Of a DNA stretch of 64,000 nucleotides, positions 1 through 9,094 are shown in pieces; positions within the stretch are counted from its first letter, which is position 1; each line of letters opens with the position of its first letter. The position numbers were made by a program, and so were the translations under genes. The stretch comes from Clostridia bacterium (GTDB taxonomy: Bacteria > Bacillota > Clostridia > Lachnospirales > Anaerotignaceae). The stretch spans positions 1-64,000 of the forward strand of contig CAAEMG010000007.1 in assembly GCA_900757025.1 (NCBI GenBank). Reading direction: 5' to 3'. The notes under the pieces were generated by a model. The model had not been told where the DNA came from. It was given only the letters and a program-made list of their open reading frames with translations, and made no database searches.

Positions 1-257
1 TTCGCCTTTACAATAGGCATTTTTCTAAGCTTAGCTGTTTTGTTAAGCTTTTCATAAATATTTTTTGGAAGGTTCTGCTCTGACGGTTTTTCATATCTTT
101 TGTCGATAACAAGTATCGGCGTAACCATTTTGTACTGATTTATAAAGCTTTGAGCCTCAATATTTTTTGCATAATTTTTCTTTCCTACATAAAATATAAC
201 ACATACTGCCACAGCAAGTATTATACTTACAATTATTAAAATATCGCCTACGCTCAT
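1..257 (-). CDS. Small membrane-anchored protein, partial (C-terminus outside window)
   Basis: The first 85 codons of a leftward gene run off the left edge of the window. The ATG at 257-255 has a clear ribosome site (AAGGAGG at 266-272 read on the minus strand). The protein opens with a short polar start (MSVGDIL), then one strongly hydrophobic segment at about residues 6-24 (IIVSIILAVAVCVIFYV), then a Lys-rich cytoplasmic-looking part. This is the topology of a single-pass N-in or signal-anchor protein. I do not recognise a named family with certainty. The divergent neighbour is an acyl-ACP thioesterase gene. Function unknown. Confidence 0.75.
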   Translation of the reverse strand, partial: MSVGDILIIVSIILAVAVCVIFYVGKKNYAKNIEAQSFINQYKMVTPILVIDKRYEKPSEQNLPKNIYEKLNKTAKLRKMPIVKA

Positions 258-415
258 GTAAACATCCTCCTTAATTTAAACCTAATTATTATATTACCAT
301 GATATTTGTTTTTAGGAAATAGAAATTTTAAAAATTTTAATTTTTTTGTTGTTTTTATGTATTTATTGCCAATATTTTTATGATATACTTAAACTCACGA
401 AAAGAGATGATTAAT

Positions 416-1168
416 ATGACAAAACCCTTCGAAACAATAAAAACCGTTTCATACTATGAATGTAACAATCGTCTTATGCTTACAAAAGCAAATCTTGCCC
501 TTTTTCTTCAGGAAGCCGCAATAGAACATTCCGACTCCATAGGCTATTCCACAAAAAGCCTTCTGGACATAAAAAGAGGCTGGATAATAACCAACTGGCA
601 CATAGTTTTTGAAAAAACGCCTGTTTTCGGTGACACATTAACCATAAAAACATGGTCGGAAGGCTGCAAACATTTTCTTGCGGGCAGAAGCTATACCGTT
701 TCCGACTCAAAAGGCAATATTCTTGTAAAGGCATCATCACGCTGGGTTTATATGAACCTTGAAGAAAGGAAGCCCGACACAATAACTAAAGAAATGGCAG
801 ACCGATACAGCTGTGATACTCCGCCTGTTTTTGAAAAAGAGCGTTTTAAAATGCCAAAAGAAGCCGAAAGAGAAGCCGACTTTATTTATAACGCAACTGT
901 TCTTCGCAGCCAAACCGACACAAACGGACATACAAATAACACTCAGTATATAGCCTGGGCAATGGACGCCGTTCCCGATGAAATATACAACAATATGAAC
1001 GGCTATGATTTAAGAGTTGTGTACCGAAAAGAAAGCTATAAAGGAAATTCTGTAAGCATACGAACATATATTGACGATATTGATGGCGAAAAACAGATAA
1101 ACACATTTATAACCGGCCCCGACAAAGACATTATCTATGCTCAGGTAACGTCCCTTTGGAAAAAATGA
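416..1168 (+). CDS. Acyl-ACP thioesterase (FatA/FatB-like)
   Basis: The 250-residue product resembles bacterial acyl-ACP thioesterases (PF01643): two tandem hot-dog folds that hydrolyse acyl-ACP to free fatty acid in the cytosol. Visible family features are the N-terminal YYECNNRLMLTKANL block, GWIITNWHIVFEKTP in the first hot-dog, and the second hot-dog with NATVLRSQTDTNGHTNNTQY, which carries the Asn/His pair expected near the active site. An upstream ATG at 380 is in frame, but I chose 416 because AAGAG at 402-406 is correctly spaced only for that start. The 3' end overlaps the convergent YhhN-like gene by 28 bp. Chain-length specificity cannot be read from sequence. Confidence 0.88.
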   Translation: MTKPFETIKTVSYYECNNRLMLTKANLALFLQEAAIEHSDSIGYSTKSLLDIKRGWIITNWHIVFEKTPVFGDTLTIKTWSEGCKHFLAGRSYTVSDSKGNILVKASSRWVYMNLEERKPDTITKEMADRYSCDTPPVFEKERFKMPKEAEREADFIYNATVLRSQTDTNGHTNNTQYIAWAMDAVPDEIYNNMNGYDLRVVYRKESYKGNSVSIRTYIDDIDGEKQINTFITGPDKDIIYAQVTSLWKK

Positions 1169-1740
1169 GCAATAATATACTGGCTCGGAGCATAAAAAAG
1201 CCACATAAAAGGCATATAAATTTCATTTCCGGTTATGTTGTAAGATGCAACAAATATGTCACACAGTGCAAATAAAATAAACGCCGCAGGAATAATTATG
1301 TTTTTTCCAATATATTTTTTCAGGCATATAAACAAATTGCTGTAAAAAAGAAGTGCATAGGCTATTGCAACCGGCGGAAAATCCGATGGGTTAATTATAT
1401 ACGCCGCCACACCGTATATGGCAAAAAGCAGTATCGGCAGATATTTGTTTTTTGTAAAACCGTAAATATATATGCACATAACAACGCAGAAAACGAATAT
1501 TCCCACAGAAAATTTTTGAGTAAAAAGCAAAAAATAATCACATATACAAGTGCAAAAAAGTGCCACCGAAACAAAGCGGCACTTTTTTATGTTTTTAAGG
1601 GAATATAAAAAGCACGAAACAATAAAAACATATTTAAGGCTGTCTGCCAATGAATGTTTATAAACAATATCCAAAGCCATAAACAAAATGTATATGCTCA
1701 AAAAATATACTGCCTCTGCTTTTTTCCCCAATTTTGTCAC
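1141..1740 (-). CDS. YhhN-like integral membrane protein
   Basis: About 199 residues, almost entirely hydrophobic, with roughly seven or eight predicted membrane segments. The C-terminal MPFMWLFYAPSQYIIAHFF and the Asp-containing TCICDYFLLF and LFALCDIFVASY segments resemble the YhhN/TMEM86 family (PF07947), some of which are lysoplasmalogenases; enzyme activity here is unproven. The reading frame opens with GTG at 1740, which shares GTGA with the malQ stop, so translation is probably coupled to malQ. A TTG three codons later (1731) sits 8 nt after GGAAGG and is an equally good start. The gene end overlaps the convergent thioesterase gene. Confidence 0.65.
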   Translation of the reverse strand: MTKLGKKAEAVYFLSIYILFMALDIVYKHSLADSLKYVFIVSCFLYSLKNIKKCRFVSVALFCTCICDYFLLFTQKFSVGIFVFCVVMCIYIYGFTKNKYLPILLFAIYGVAAYIINPSDFPPVAIAYALLFYSNLFICLKKYIGKNIIIPAAFILFALCDIFVASYNITGNEIYMPFMWLFYAPSQYIIAHFFQRDVT

Positions 1741-3308
1741 CTTCCGAAAATTTTGGCAAGATATTTAAGGCTTTCGGCTCTTTCCTCTGTAAGTTCCTCT
1801 GCTTTAAATCTCCACTGCCAGTTGTCTGCCTTTTTCCCCGGAGTGTTAAACCTTGCCTCACTGCCAAGACCAAGTACATCTTGAAGAGTATACACCGCTC
1901 TGTCGGCACAGCTTGAAACGGCAAGACGTATAAGGTCATAAGACGGATTTTCTCCGTTTGAATTCATGTATCTGCGAAAATAATCCTTAGATTTTTCATC
2001 GGCTTTTTCATACCAGCCGTTTGTTGTGTCGTTGTCATGGGTTCCCGTATAAACAACACAGTTTTTGACATAATTATGTGGAAGATATGCGTTTTTGCCG
2101 TCATCGGAAAATGCAAACTGAAGTATTTTCATTCCCGGAAGTCCAACATCATCTCTCAGTTTTTCAACCTTGTCCGTTATTATTCCCAAATCCTCGGCAA
2201 TTACGTTAAGCCCGCCAAGTTCTTTTTTGATGACTGTAAAAAGCTTTCTTCCGGGGCCTTTTTTCCATTTTCCCTTTGTTGCGTCCTCTGCGCCGAAAGG
2301 AATACAGTAGTTGCTTTCAAAACCCCTGAAATGGTCTATTCTTACAACATCGCACAGCTTAAAAGCCGCCTTCATTCTGTTTATCCACCAAGCATAGTCG
2401 TCTTTTTCATGTTCTTTCCATACATAAACAGGGTTGCCCCAAAGCTGGCCTGTTTTGCTGAAATAATCCGGCGGAACGCCTGCAACCTCTGTCGGAAAGC
2501 CTTTTGTATCCAATGCAAAAAGATTTTTGTTTGCCCATACATCGGCGCTGTCAAAAGCCGTAAAAATAGGAATATCACCTATTATTTCTATTTTTTTTGA
2601 ATTTACGTATTTTCTCAGCTTTTCCCACTGCTCAAAAAATTTGAACTGTATAAACTTATAAAATTCGATTTCATCTTTAAGCTGAACCGACACCCTGCTT
2701 AAAGCGGCGCTGTTTCTTTCTGCCAAATCCTTATCCCATGTAGTCCATACGGCTCCGTAATAATAGTCCTTCTGAACATTCTCCAAAAGCACGCCTTCTG
2801 TTTCTTTTTTGAAGGCTTTAAATTCGGCACTTTCAAATTCATTTTTTCGTTTTGCAATATAGTGATTTTTTATTGCGGAAAAAAGTGCATAATCATCAAG
2901 CCAAAAACTGTTTTCGTTGCAGAAAGATTTGTATTTTTTATCCTTTAAATCAAAACGGTTAAAAGCCTTTTTTAAAAGTGCCGTTTTAAAAGGAATAACT
3001 TTTCCGTATTCCGTTTTTTCATCGCTGAATAAAGGCATCGCCTCAAAATCCTCTGCCGTTAAAAGTTCTTCCTCTTTAAGCACATCGGGGCTTATGAGAA
3101 AGAAATTTCCTGCAAAAGCCGAAAAGCTTTGATAAGGGGAATCCCCGAAACTTGTTGGGCAAAGAGGAAGTGTTTGCCAGATTTTCTGTCCCGCTTTTTC
3201 CAAAAAATCGACAAAATCATATGCTGATTTCCCTAAATCACCTATTCCGTATCTGCTCGGCAGGCTTGTGGGATGAAGAAGTATGCCGCATTTTCTTGTA
3301 TTTTCCAT
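1737..3308 (-). CDS. malQ: 4-alpha-glucanotransferase (amylomaltase)
   Basis: A 523-residue GH77 enzyme that transfers alpha-1,4-glucan segments between maltodextrins and releases glucose; it serves maltodextrin or glycogen metabolism in the cytosol. Diagnostic sequence is present along the length: GILLHPTSLPSRYGIGDLG at the N-terminus, the DVVRIDHFRGFESNY block carrying the Asp nucleophile, VIAEDLGIIT with the acid/base Glu, and GTHDNDTTNGWY with the third catalytic Asp. Length is normal. The ATG at 3308 follows AAGGAG at a good distance. No other maltose genes are adjacent. Its upstream region is occupied by an 88-bp element with terminal inverted repeats (3323-3410). Confidence 0.95.
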   Translation of the reverse strand: MENTRKCGILLHPTSLPSRYGIGDLGKSAYDFVDFLEKAGQKIWQTLPLCPTSFGDSPYQSFSAFAGNFFLISPDVLKEEELLTAEDFEAMPLFSDEKTEYGKVIPFKTALLKKAFNRFDLKDKKYKSFCNENSFWLDDYALFSAIKNHYIAKRKNEFESAEFKAFKKETEGVLLENVQKDYYYGAVWTTWDKDLAERNSAALSRVSVQLKDEIEFYKFIQFKFFEQWEKLRKYVNSKKIEIIGDIPIFTAFDSADVWANKNLFALDTKGFPTEVAGVPPDYFSKTGQLWGNPVYVWKEHEKDDYAWWINRMKAAFKLCDVVRIDHFRGFESNYCIPFGAEDATKGKWKKGPGRKLFTVIKKELGGLNVIAEDLGIITDKVEKLRDDVGLPGMKILQFAFSDDGKNAYLPHNYVKNCVVYTGTHDNDTTNGWYEKADEKSKDYFRRYMNSNGENPSYDLIRLAVSSCADRAVYTLQDVLGLGSEARFNTPGKKADNWQWRFKAEELTEERAESLKYLAKIFGR

Positions 3309-3322
3309 TTGGTTCTCCTTGG

Positions 3323-3410
3323 TAAATTTTGGTTTGGCGAAGAATTTTATTCGACAAAACCACCAATATTTTGTCCCACGGTTTTAGTCTATACGTCAAA
3401 TCAAAATTTA
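3323..3410. repeat. Intergenic palindromic repeat, copy A (88 bp)
   Basis: The left end TAAATTTTGGTTTGGCG (3323-3339) is mirrored by CGTCAAATCAAAATTTA at 3394-3410, giving 17-bp imperfect terminal inverted repeats. The middle contains CCACCAATATTTTGTC, a segment that recurs in other intergenic repeats of this window. It lies directly upstream of the malQ ribosome site, so malQ mRNA either starts inside it or carries it in the leader. No open reading frame of merit. Confidence 0.6.
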
Positions 3411-3510
3411 TATTTTTTTCTATTTTTAACATTTTTAGTTCAGTATTTATATTGATATTTTACAGCAAAATAATGTTGCAGTAAATCTTTTTTAAACTTA
3501 GGAGGCTATT

Positions 3511-3804
3511 ATGAAAAAACTTATATTTGCAAGTATTCTCGCTTCTGCCCTCTTTGCCGGCTGTTCATCGGGCAGTGCCGGAAATAACCTTGGCAGAGTA
3601 ATGGATAACGGCTACAACGACCAATATTACGGCACAAACGGCTACTACTACGATAATAACGGAAACGCCAACTACACCTATGACAACGGCTACGGCGACG
3701 ACAACATGACAGGCACAAAATACGGCGACGACAGCGGCTTTGGCGGAATGTACGGCGGCACAGGCTACGGAACAACCTACTACCCTTCAACAAATGCACA
3801 ATAA
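3511..3804 (+). CDS. Small Tyr/Gly/Asn/Asp-rich lipoprotein
   Basis: A 97-residue secreted lipoprotein. The signal peptide MKKLIFASILASALFAGC ends in a lipobox (LFAGC, Cys18), so the mature protein should be a lipid-anchored 80-residue chain. The mature part is low-complexity and dominated by Tyr, Gly, Asn and Asp (for example NGYYYDNNGNANYTYDNGYG) and has no recognisable domain; it is probably intrinsically disordered. The ATG is preceded by TTAGGAGG. It is a single-gene unit closed by a strong terminator at 3814-3850. Function unknown; cell-surface coat, spore-surface or matrix roles are only guesses. Confidence 0.8.
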   Translation: MKKLIFASILASALFAGCSSGSAGNNLGRVMDNGYNDQYYGTNGYYYDNNGNANYTYDNGYGDDNMTGTKYGDDSGFGGMYGGTGYGTTYYPSTNAQ

Positions 3805-3813
3805 TATAAAAAT

Positions 3814-3850
3814 AGGCTTATCTCCTCTTTTGGGCAGATAAGCCGTTTTT
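3814..3850 (+). terminator. Rho-independent terminator after the Tyr-rich lipoprotein
   Basis: GGCTTATCT pairs with AGATAAGCC across a 13-nt loop and is followed by GTTTTTATTT. It sits between two convergent genes. Confidence 0.85.
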
Positions 3851-3852
3851 AT

Positions 3853-4281
3853 TTATGTATTTTCCCCTGCATTTTGCCTTGCTTTTTCAAGATTTTTTTC
3901 AACTGCCTCCAAAAGCATTTTTTCTGTCATAGGCGAACCCGTTTCCAAAGAAATATCCGTACTTTGTTCTTTAACAACCTTTTTGCCTATCTCTTTTGAT
4001 GCACTTTCAAAAAGCGGATAAAAAACAGGTATGGTTTCCGATTCATTTGTTACGGAAACGGATTTTATTTTATTTTTGCCAACCTTTACCTCAACAGTCA
4101 TTCTCCCTTCGGAAAGCTCAATCTGGCTGGAATATATTCCCGGCACATAGGCAGTTGGCTTTGCGTCACCTCTACCGAAAACAAAATATATAACTGCCGC
4201 AAAAAATAAAATTCCGATTACGGCAAAAACTGCCGTTTTAACTATGTCTTTAAATTTAAGCACCAAAAATTTTCCGCCCAT
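3853..4281 (-). CDS. Membrane-anchored FMN-binding-domain-like protein
   Basis: A 142-residue protein with one N-terminal membrane segment (about residues 14-36, TAVFAVIGILFFAAVIYFV) and an extracytoplasmic domain opening with YVPGIYSSQIELSEGRMTVEV. This pattern and the following KNKIKSVSVTNESETIPVFYPLFESA resemble FMN_bind-type domains (PF04205) seen in clostridial membrane proteins; the Ser/Thr that would carry covalent FMN is suggested by DISLETGSPMT but is not certain. I chose the ATG at 4281 because GGAGG lies 6 nt before it; the in-frame ATG at 4293 overlaps that site. Single gene, divergent from addB. Role in electron transfer is inference. Confidence 0.65.
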   Translation of the reverse strand: MGGKFLVLKFKDIVKTAVFAVIGILFFAAVIYFVFGRGDAKPTAYVPGIYSSQIELSEGRMTVEVKVGKNKIKSVSVTNESETIPVFYPLFESASKEIGKKVVKEQSTDISLETGSPMTEKMLLEAVEKNLEKARQNAGENT

Positions 4282-4383
4282 TTTTTCCTCCAAGCCCTTT
4301 ATTTATTAAAATTATATTGCCCTCACTGTTGCATTATTCATTAATAAAATATATAGTTTAAATAAAAAAGCAAGGAGCAGAAA

Positions 4384-7300
4384 ATGAGCTTACGTTTTAT
4401 AACAGGCAGGGCAGGAAGCGGCAAAACAACCCTCTGCCTTAAAGAAATAAATTATATGCAGGAAAAAGGCGTCACAGACACCCTTATATATATAGTACCC
4501 GAACAGTTTTCCCTTCAGGCGGAAAGAGATTTGATTGCCTACGGAAAAAGCGGAACAATTATGCAGGCACAGGTTTTAAGTTTTAACCGACTTGCCTATA
4601 CTGTTTTCGGCGAAACAGGTCTTTCAAAAAAAGATGCCCTTACGGACATAGGAAGAGATATGCTGGTTAAAAAAACCGTAAACCAGACAGCCGAAAAACT
4701 TCTTTATTTTAAAAAAGCCGCTGACAAGATTTCTTTTTCTCAGCAGACTTCAAGAGCCATAACAGAATTTTTTAAATACGGAATTACAGAAGAAACACTT
4801 CTTTCAAACGCAAAAAAACAGAAAGAGGACTCTGTTCTTGCCCAAAAACTTAACGATATGGCAACTATCTATTCCAAATACAAAGAAAATATCGAAAATA
4901 CATTTAATTCTTCCGATGAAACTCTTGATGTACTTTACACAAAAATCGATAATTCAAAAATTATAAAAAATGCCGAAATATGGATAGACGGCTTTTACGG
5001 CTTTACGCCTCAGGAAAGCAAAATAATAGAAAAACTTCTTCTTTTGGCAAAAAATGTTTCAATTACTCTTACTTTAAGCGAAAATGCTTTAAAAAACAGC
5101 CGTCTTTCAATGTCGTCTATTTTTTATGAGCCTAAGGAAACATACTTGCAGCTTTGCCAGACGGCAGCAGAAATAAACGTGCCTGTTTCAACAGAAATTT
5201 TAAGGGAAGAAAAACGCTTTTTATCTCCTTCTTTGGCATATCTTGAAAAAAACTACGGAAATTTTTCTCCTGTGCCTTTTAAAGAAGTTCCCGACATAGA
5301 AATACACTATGCCGACAACAGCCGAAAAGAAGCGGAATATACTGCCTGCAAAATAGCGGAGCTTGTGCGTTTATATGACATACGCTATAAAGACATAGCC
5401 GTTCTTACAGGGGAAATTTCATCTTCGGACAGCCTTATACGTTCTGTATTTGGCGAGTGCAAAATTCCATACTTTATAGATAATAAGCGAGACATGACAT
5501 CTCATCCTCTTATACGCCTTATACTTTCTCTTATGGACACTGTTTTATACAGCCTTACAGGCACAAGTGTTTTTTCTTTTTTAAAAACAGGGCTTACGCC
5601 TCTTGAAAATTCCGAAATAGAAAAACTTGAAAACTATGTGCTTAGATACGGCATAAAGGGCTGGAAATGGACAACGGAAAAATGGCTTTACGGCGTAAGA
5701 GAGCCTAAAGACATGGAAAAGGCAGACGAAATAAACGCCATACGAAACCGTTTTTTTGAAATACTTGCACCATTTGCCGACAAGGTAGACAAAAACAAAA
5801 CATATGCCTCATCATATATATCCGAGGCAATTTTAAACTTTATAGACCAAAATGACATACTGCCTTCTCTCGACAGCCTTGCCGAAGAAAACACATCTGC
5901 CGAAGACATATTTGAAAACAAACGCTGCTGGAACATAGTATGCTCTATTATGGACACAATGCACACCATAAACGGCAATGAACCTATAACGCTTGCCCAG
6001 TACCGCAGTCTTTTTGAAAGTGCGGCACAGTCGGCAAAAATAGGTATTATTCCTCCCGGAACAGACAACGTAACCGTAGGCGATATAAACCGAACAAGGC
6101 TTCACGAAATAAAGGTACTTTTTATAATGGGAGCAAACGAAGGAAAACTTCCTGCCCCTATTGCGGAAGGAGGAATTTTTGCCGAGGCGGAAAGAGAATA
6201 CCTTGAAGAAGGCGGAATGCACATTGCCCCAAGCGGTAGAAGAAAAACATTTGAAGAACAGTTTATAATATATTCTTCAATAACAAAGCCTTCACAAAAG
6301 CTTTTTCTAAGCTGTTCAACAGGAACATATGACGGAAAAACTCTTTCTCCTTCTCCCGTTATAAGCAAAATAAAAAATATGTTTCCTCTTGTAAAAGAAA
6401 CAACCTCGGAAAATAACGACTTTATATTTTCTTCTCCTTTTGCCACATTCCATTACCTTGGCGAAAACATGGAAGAAATACACAGTGACGTTCTCTGGTC
6501 GCAGGCATATGAATATTTTAAAACAAACGAAAACTGGCAGAGAAAAACCCATATGGTTGAAAACGCACTTCAAACAAAGCCTCTTACAGAAAAACTTTCG
6601 GAAGAAACATCACAAATGCTTTTTCCGTCAAAACTTTACAGCAGTATATCCCGTTTAGAGCGTTTTGCCTCATGCCCATACTACTATTTTGCCGATTTTA
6701 CGCTGAAAGCAAAAGAACGTCCTCTTTACAGCCTTGCCTCTCCCGATTTGGGAACAATATTTCACGGTGTTCTTAAAGACTTTTTTGAAACTGCCGCAAA
6801 AAACGGCTTAGACGTTAAAAAACTTTCAAAACCATATATACAGGCGGAAACCGAAAAATGTATTTCAAGGCAGATAAAACTTTTGGGTAACGATATATTT
6901 GAAAGCCAGTTTTCAATGCAGTATCTTTTAAAAAGAATTAAAAGAATTTCTGCCCGTTCAATACAAACACTCTGCTCGCAGTCTTCGGAAAAGTTTGTTC
7001 CGGCGGCATTTGAAATTCCTTTCGGCTCAAACGGTCCTCTTCCCCCTGTAGTTATAGAAGGTTCAAACGGAAAACAGATTATTCTTAACGGACAGATAGA
7101 CAGGCTTGACGTTTACGAAAATGAGAATAATGTTTATGTAAAAATAACCGACTATAAATCGGGGCAAAAGGCTTTCAGCCTTCAAGATGTTTTCTACGGT
7201 CTTCAGCTTCAGCTGCTTATTTATATAGACTCTGTTCTTCAAAGCCCTATGTATAAAGGCAAAAACATTCTTCCGGCAGGTGTGTTCTATTTCAGAATAA

Positions 7301-7743
7301 AAGACCCTATTATAGCTACGCCGCAAACACTTACGGAAGAAAAGCTTGAAAGACTTATAAAAAAAGAGCTTAAACTTTCGGGTCTTGTTCTTGGGGAAAG
7401 TGAAGTTATAGAGGCAATTGACCCATTTTTCAGCATTTCCGGAGGCTCCGACGTTATACCTGTTTCCGTAAACAAAGACGGAACATTTTCAAAGTTTTCG
7501 TCTGTTGCCGACAGCAAAAGATTTCAAAACATTATAAATCACAGCCTTAAAACAGCCAAAACCATAGGCGAGCAGATACAGGAAGGCTATATAAAGCCAT
7601 TTCCATATAAATCCAGCGGCAAAAAGCCCTGCTCATACTGCCCATATTCTGCTCTTTGCGGTTTTGACCCAACCGAACACAAATACAGATATTTAAGAAA
7701 TCTTACAAAAGAAGAAGTTTTTGAAAAAACAGAAAAAGAATAA
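4384..7743 (+). CDS. addB: ATP-dependent helicase/deoxyribonuclease subunit B
   Basis: A 1119-residue AddB, the partner of AddA in the AddAB helicase-nuclease that processes double-strand breaks for recombination. The N-terminus carries the Walker A motif GRAGSGKT (residues 8-15). The C-terminal nuclease domain shows GQIDRLDVY and KITDYKSG, the PD-(D/E)XK active-site region. Cysteines at about 764, 1083, 1086 and 1092 (SCPYYYF and CSYCPYSALC) match the 4Fe-4S staple of the family. Length is typical. AAGGAG precedes the ATG. Usually addA follows directly; here the next gene encodes an acidic protein with its own promoter-like region, so addA must lie elsewhere. Confidence 0.95.
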   Translation: MSLRFITGRAGSGKTTLCLKEINYMQEKGVTDTLIYIVPEQFSLQAERDLIAYGKSGTIMQAQVLSFNRLAYTVFGETGLSKKDALTDIGRDMLVKKTVNQTAEKLLYFKKAADKISFSQQTSRAITEFFKYGITEETLLSNAKKQKEDSVLAQKLNDMATIYSKYKENIENTFNSSDETLDVLYTKIDNSKIIKNAEIWIDGFYGFTPQESKIIEKLLLLAKNVSITLTLSENALKNSRLSMSSIFYEPKETYLQLCQTAAEINVPVSTEILREEKRFLSPSLAYLEKNYGNFSPVPFKEVPDIEIHYADNSRKEAEYTACKIAELVRLYDIRYKDIAVLTGEISSSDSLIRSVFGECKIPYFIDNKRDMTSHPLIRLILSLMDTVLYSLTGTSVFSFLKTGLTPLENSEIEKLENYVLRYGIKGWKWTTEKWLYGVREPKDMEKADEINAIRNRFFEILAPFADKVDKNKTYASSYISEAILNFIDQNDILPSLDSLAEENTSAEDIFENKRCWNIVCSIMDTMHTINGNEPITLAQYRSLFESAAQSAKIGIIPPGTDNVTVGDINRTRLHEIKVLFIMGANEGKLPAPIAEGGIFAEAEREYLEEGGMHIAPSGRRKTFEEQFIIYSSITKPSQKLFLSCSTGTYDGKTLSPSPVISKIKNMFPLVKETTSENNDFIFSSPFATFHYLGENMEEIHSDVLWSQAYEYFKTNENWQRKTHMVENALQTKPLTEKLSEETSQMLFPSKLYSSISRLERFASCPYYYFADFTLKAKERPLYSLASPDLGTIFHGVLKDFFETAAKNGLDVKKLSKPYIQAETEKCISRQIKLLGNDIFESQFSMQYLLKRIKRISARSIQTLCSQSSEKFVPAAFEIPFGSNGPLPPVVIEGSNGKQIILNGQIDRLDVYENENNVYVKITDYKSGQKAFSLQDVFYGLQLQLLIYIDSVLQSPMYKGKNILPAGVFYFRIKDPIIATPQTLTEEKLERLIKKELKLSGLVLGESEVIEAIDPFFSISGGSDVIPVSVNKDGTFSKFSSVADSKRFQNIINHSLKTAKTIGEQIQEGYIKPFPYKSSGKKPCSYCPYSALCGFDPTEHKYRYLRNLTKEEVFEKTEKE

Positions 7744-7805
7744 TTATTTTTTTAAACAACCGTTTATGGTACAATAAAACTAATAAAACAAAAGGAGATT
7801 ATAAA

Positions 7806-8153
7806 ATGGCAGATGAATTTGACGATTACGATTTAAGCAAAATATTTGCCCGTGACGAAGCAGCGGAAGACGAACCTGTAGACGACGACCAGCTTTTAAA
7901 CATGGCAATAACTCAGATGTTCGGCGGTCTTGACGGAATAGACGCATTTTCATCAATGAAAGAAATAGAGGCTCTCGGCCAGCTTTTGGAAGATGCCGAA
8001 GAAGACGAGGAAGAAGAACACGAGCAGACAGCAGAAGAGAAAAAAAGAGAAGAAGAAGCGGGAATGTCTGTTTACAACGACCTGCTTAAAAGAATGCAGG
8101 CACTTAATATTTTAAACGATATGGATATAAACGACAAACCGGACAATAATTAA
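7806..8153 (+). CDS. Acidic hypothetical protein
   Basis: A 115-residue soluble protein with a very acidic composition (DEFDDYDLSKIF, EDEPVDDDQLL, AEEDEEEEHEQTAEEKKREEE). The Glu/Lys-rich stretch at about residues 58-85 is probably a charged helix or coiled coil. The only less charged parts are LLNMAITQMFGGLDGIDAF and the C-terminal VYNDLLKRMQALNILNDM, which look amphipathic. An AAGGAG site precedes the ATG. It lies 62 bp after addB, where addA would normally be. No family recognised; a protein-protein interaction role is a guess. Confidence 0.7.
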   Translation: MADEFDDYDLSKIFARDEAAEDEPVDDDQLLNMAITQMFGGLDGIDAFSSMKEIEALGQLLEDAEEDEEEEHEQTAEEKKREEEAGMSVYNDLLKRMQALNILNDMDINDKPDNN

Positions 8154-8196
8154 CTGTACCGTAAAAACAAAATATTATTAACGGAGATGATATTTT

Positions 8197-9084
8197 ATGA
8201 AAATAGGATTTATAGGCCTTGGAATAATGGGAAAACCCATGAGCAAAAATCTTTTAAAAGCGGGACACAGCCTTGTGGTTTTTAACAGAAGCCACGCCTC
8301 TGTGGAAGAACTTGTTGCCTGTGGCGCCGAAGAAGGAAAAAGCCCTGCCGACGTTGCCTCAAAATGCGGCGTTATTATATTAATGCTGCCAAATTCCCCC
8401 GATGTAAGAGAAGTATGTCTCGGAAAAAACGGAATTATTGAAGGTGCAAAAGAAGGCACAGTTATAATAGATATGAGTTCTATAGACCCTGTTGAAACAA
8501 AGGCAATAGGAAAAGAACTTGCACAAAAAGCCATAGAACTTATAGATGCTCCCGTATCGGGCGGAGAGCCGAAAGCAATAGACGGAACACTTTCCGTAAT
8601 GGCAGGCGGAAAAAAAGAAACCTTCGACAAATATTATGACCTTCTTATGTCTATGGCTGCCTCGGTTACATATGTCGGCGAGCTTGGTTCGGGAAATGTG
8701 GCAAAACTTGCAAATCAGGTTATTGTTGCCATAAATATAGCCGCCGTTTCTGAGGCACTTACCCTTGCCGTTAAAAACGGTGCCGACCCGGCTCTTGTAT
8801 ATAACGCAATAAAAGGCGGTCTTGCCGGTTCCACTGTGCTTGACGCAAAAGCACCAATGATGATGGAACACAATTTTAAGCCCGGCTTTAGAATAGGCCT
8901 TCATATAAAAGATTTAAACAATGCCTTAAATTCTGCCCATGCCACAGGAACATCTCTTCCTCTTACGGCAGAAGTAATGGAAATTATGCAGGCCCTTAAA
9001 AATGACGGCTGTGAAACCCAAGACCACAGTGCCATAGTGCGTTATTATGAAAAAATATCAAATACATCGGTTAAAAAAGGTTAA
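8197..9084 (+). CDS. garR: NAD-binding 2-hydroxy-3-oxopropionate reductase family protein
   Basis: A 295-residue member of the beta-hydroxyacid dehydrogenase family. The Rossmann motif GFIGLGIMG begins at residue 4; the substrate motif DAPVSGGEPKAIDGTLSVMAGG and the catalytic-Lys helix GSGNVAKLANQVIVAIN are both present. Best match by motif is tartronate-semialdehyde reductase (GarR/GlxR), but 3-hydroxyisobutyrate dehydrogenase and related enzymes share all of these features, so the substrate is not settled. Length is normal. It has its own ribosome site (ACGGAG) and a strong terminator just after it. An IclR-type regulator, a common partner of glyoxylate or sugar-acid genes, lies about 2.6 kb downstream but is broken. 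Confidence 0.8.
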   Translation: MKIGFIGLGIMGKPMSKNLLKAGHSLVVFNRSHASVEELVACGAEEGKSPADVASKCGVIILMLPNSPDVREVCLGKNGIIEGAKEGTVIIDMSSIDPVETKAIGKELAQKAIELIDAPVSGGEPKAIDGTLSVMAGGKKETFDKYYDLLMSMAASVTYVGELGSGNVAKLANQVIVAINIAAVSEALTLAVKNGADPALVYNAIKGGLAGSTVLDAKAPMMMEHNFKPGFRIGLHIKDLNNALNSAHATGTSLPLTAEVMEIMQALKNDGCETQDHSAIVRYYEKISNTSVKKG

Positions 9085-9094
9085 GCCATAAAAC

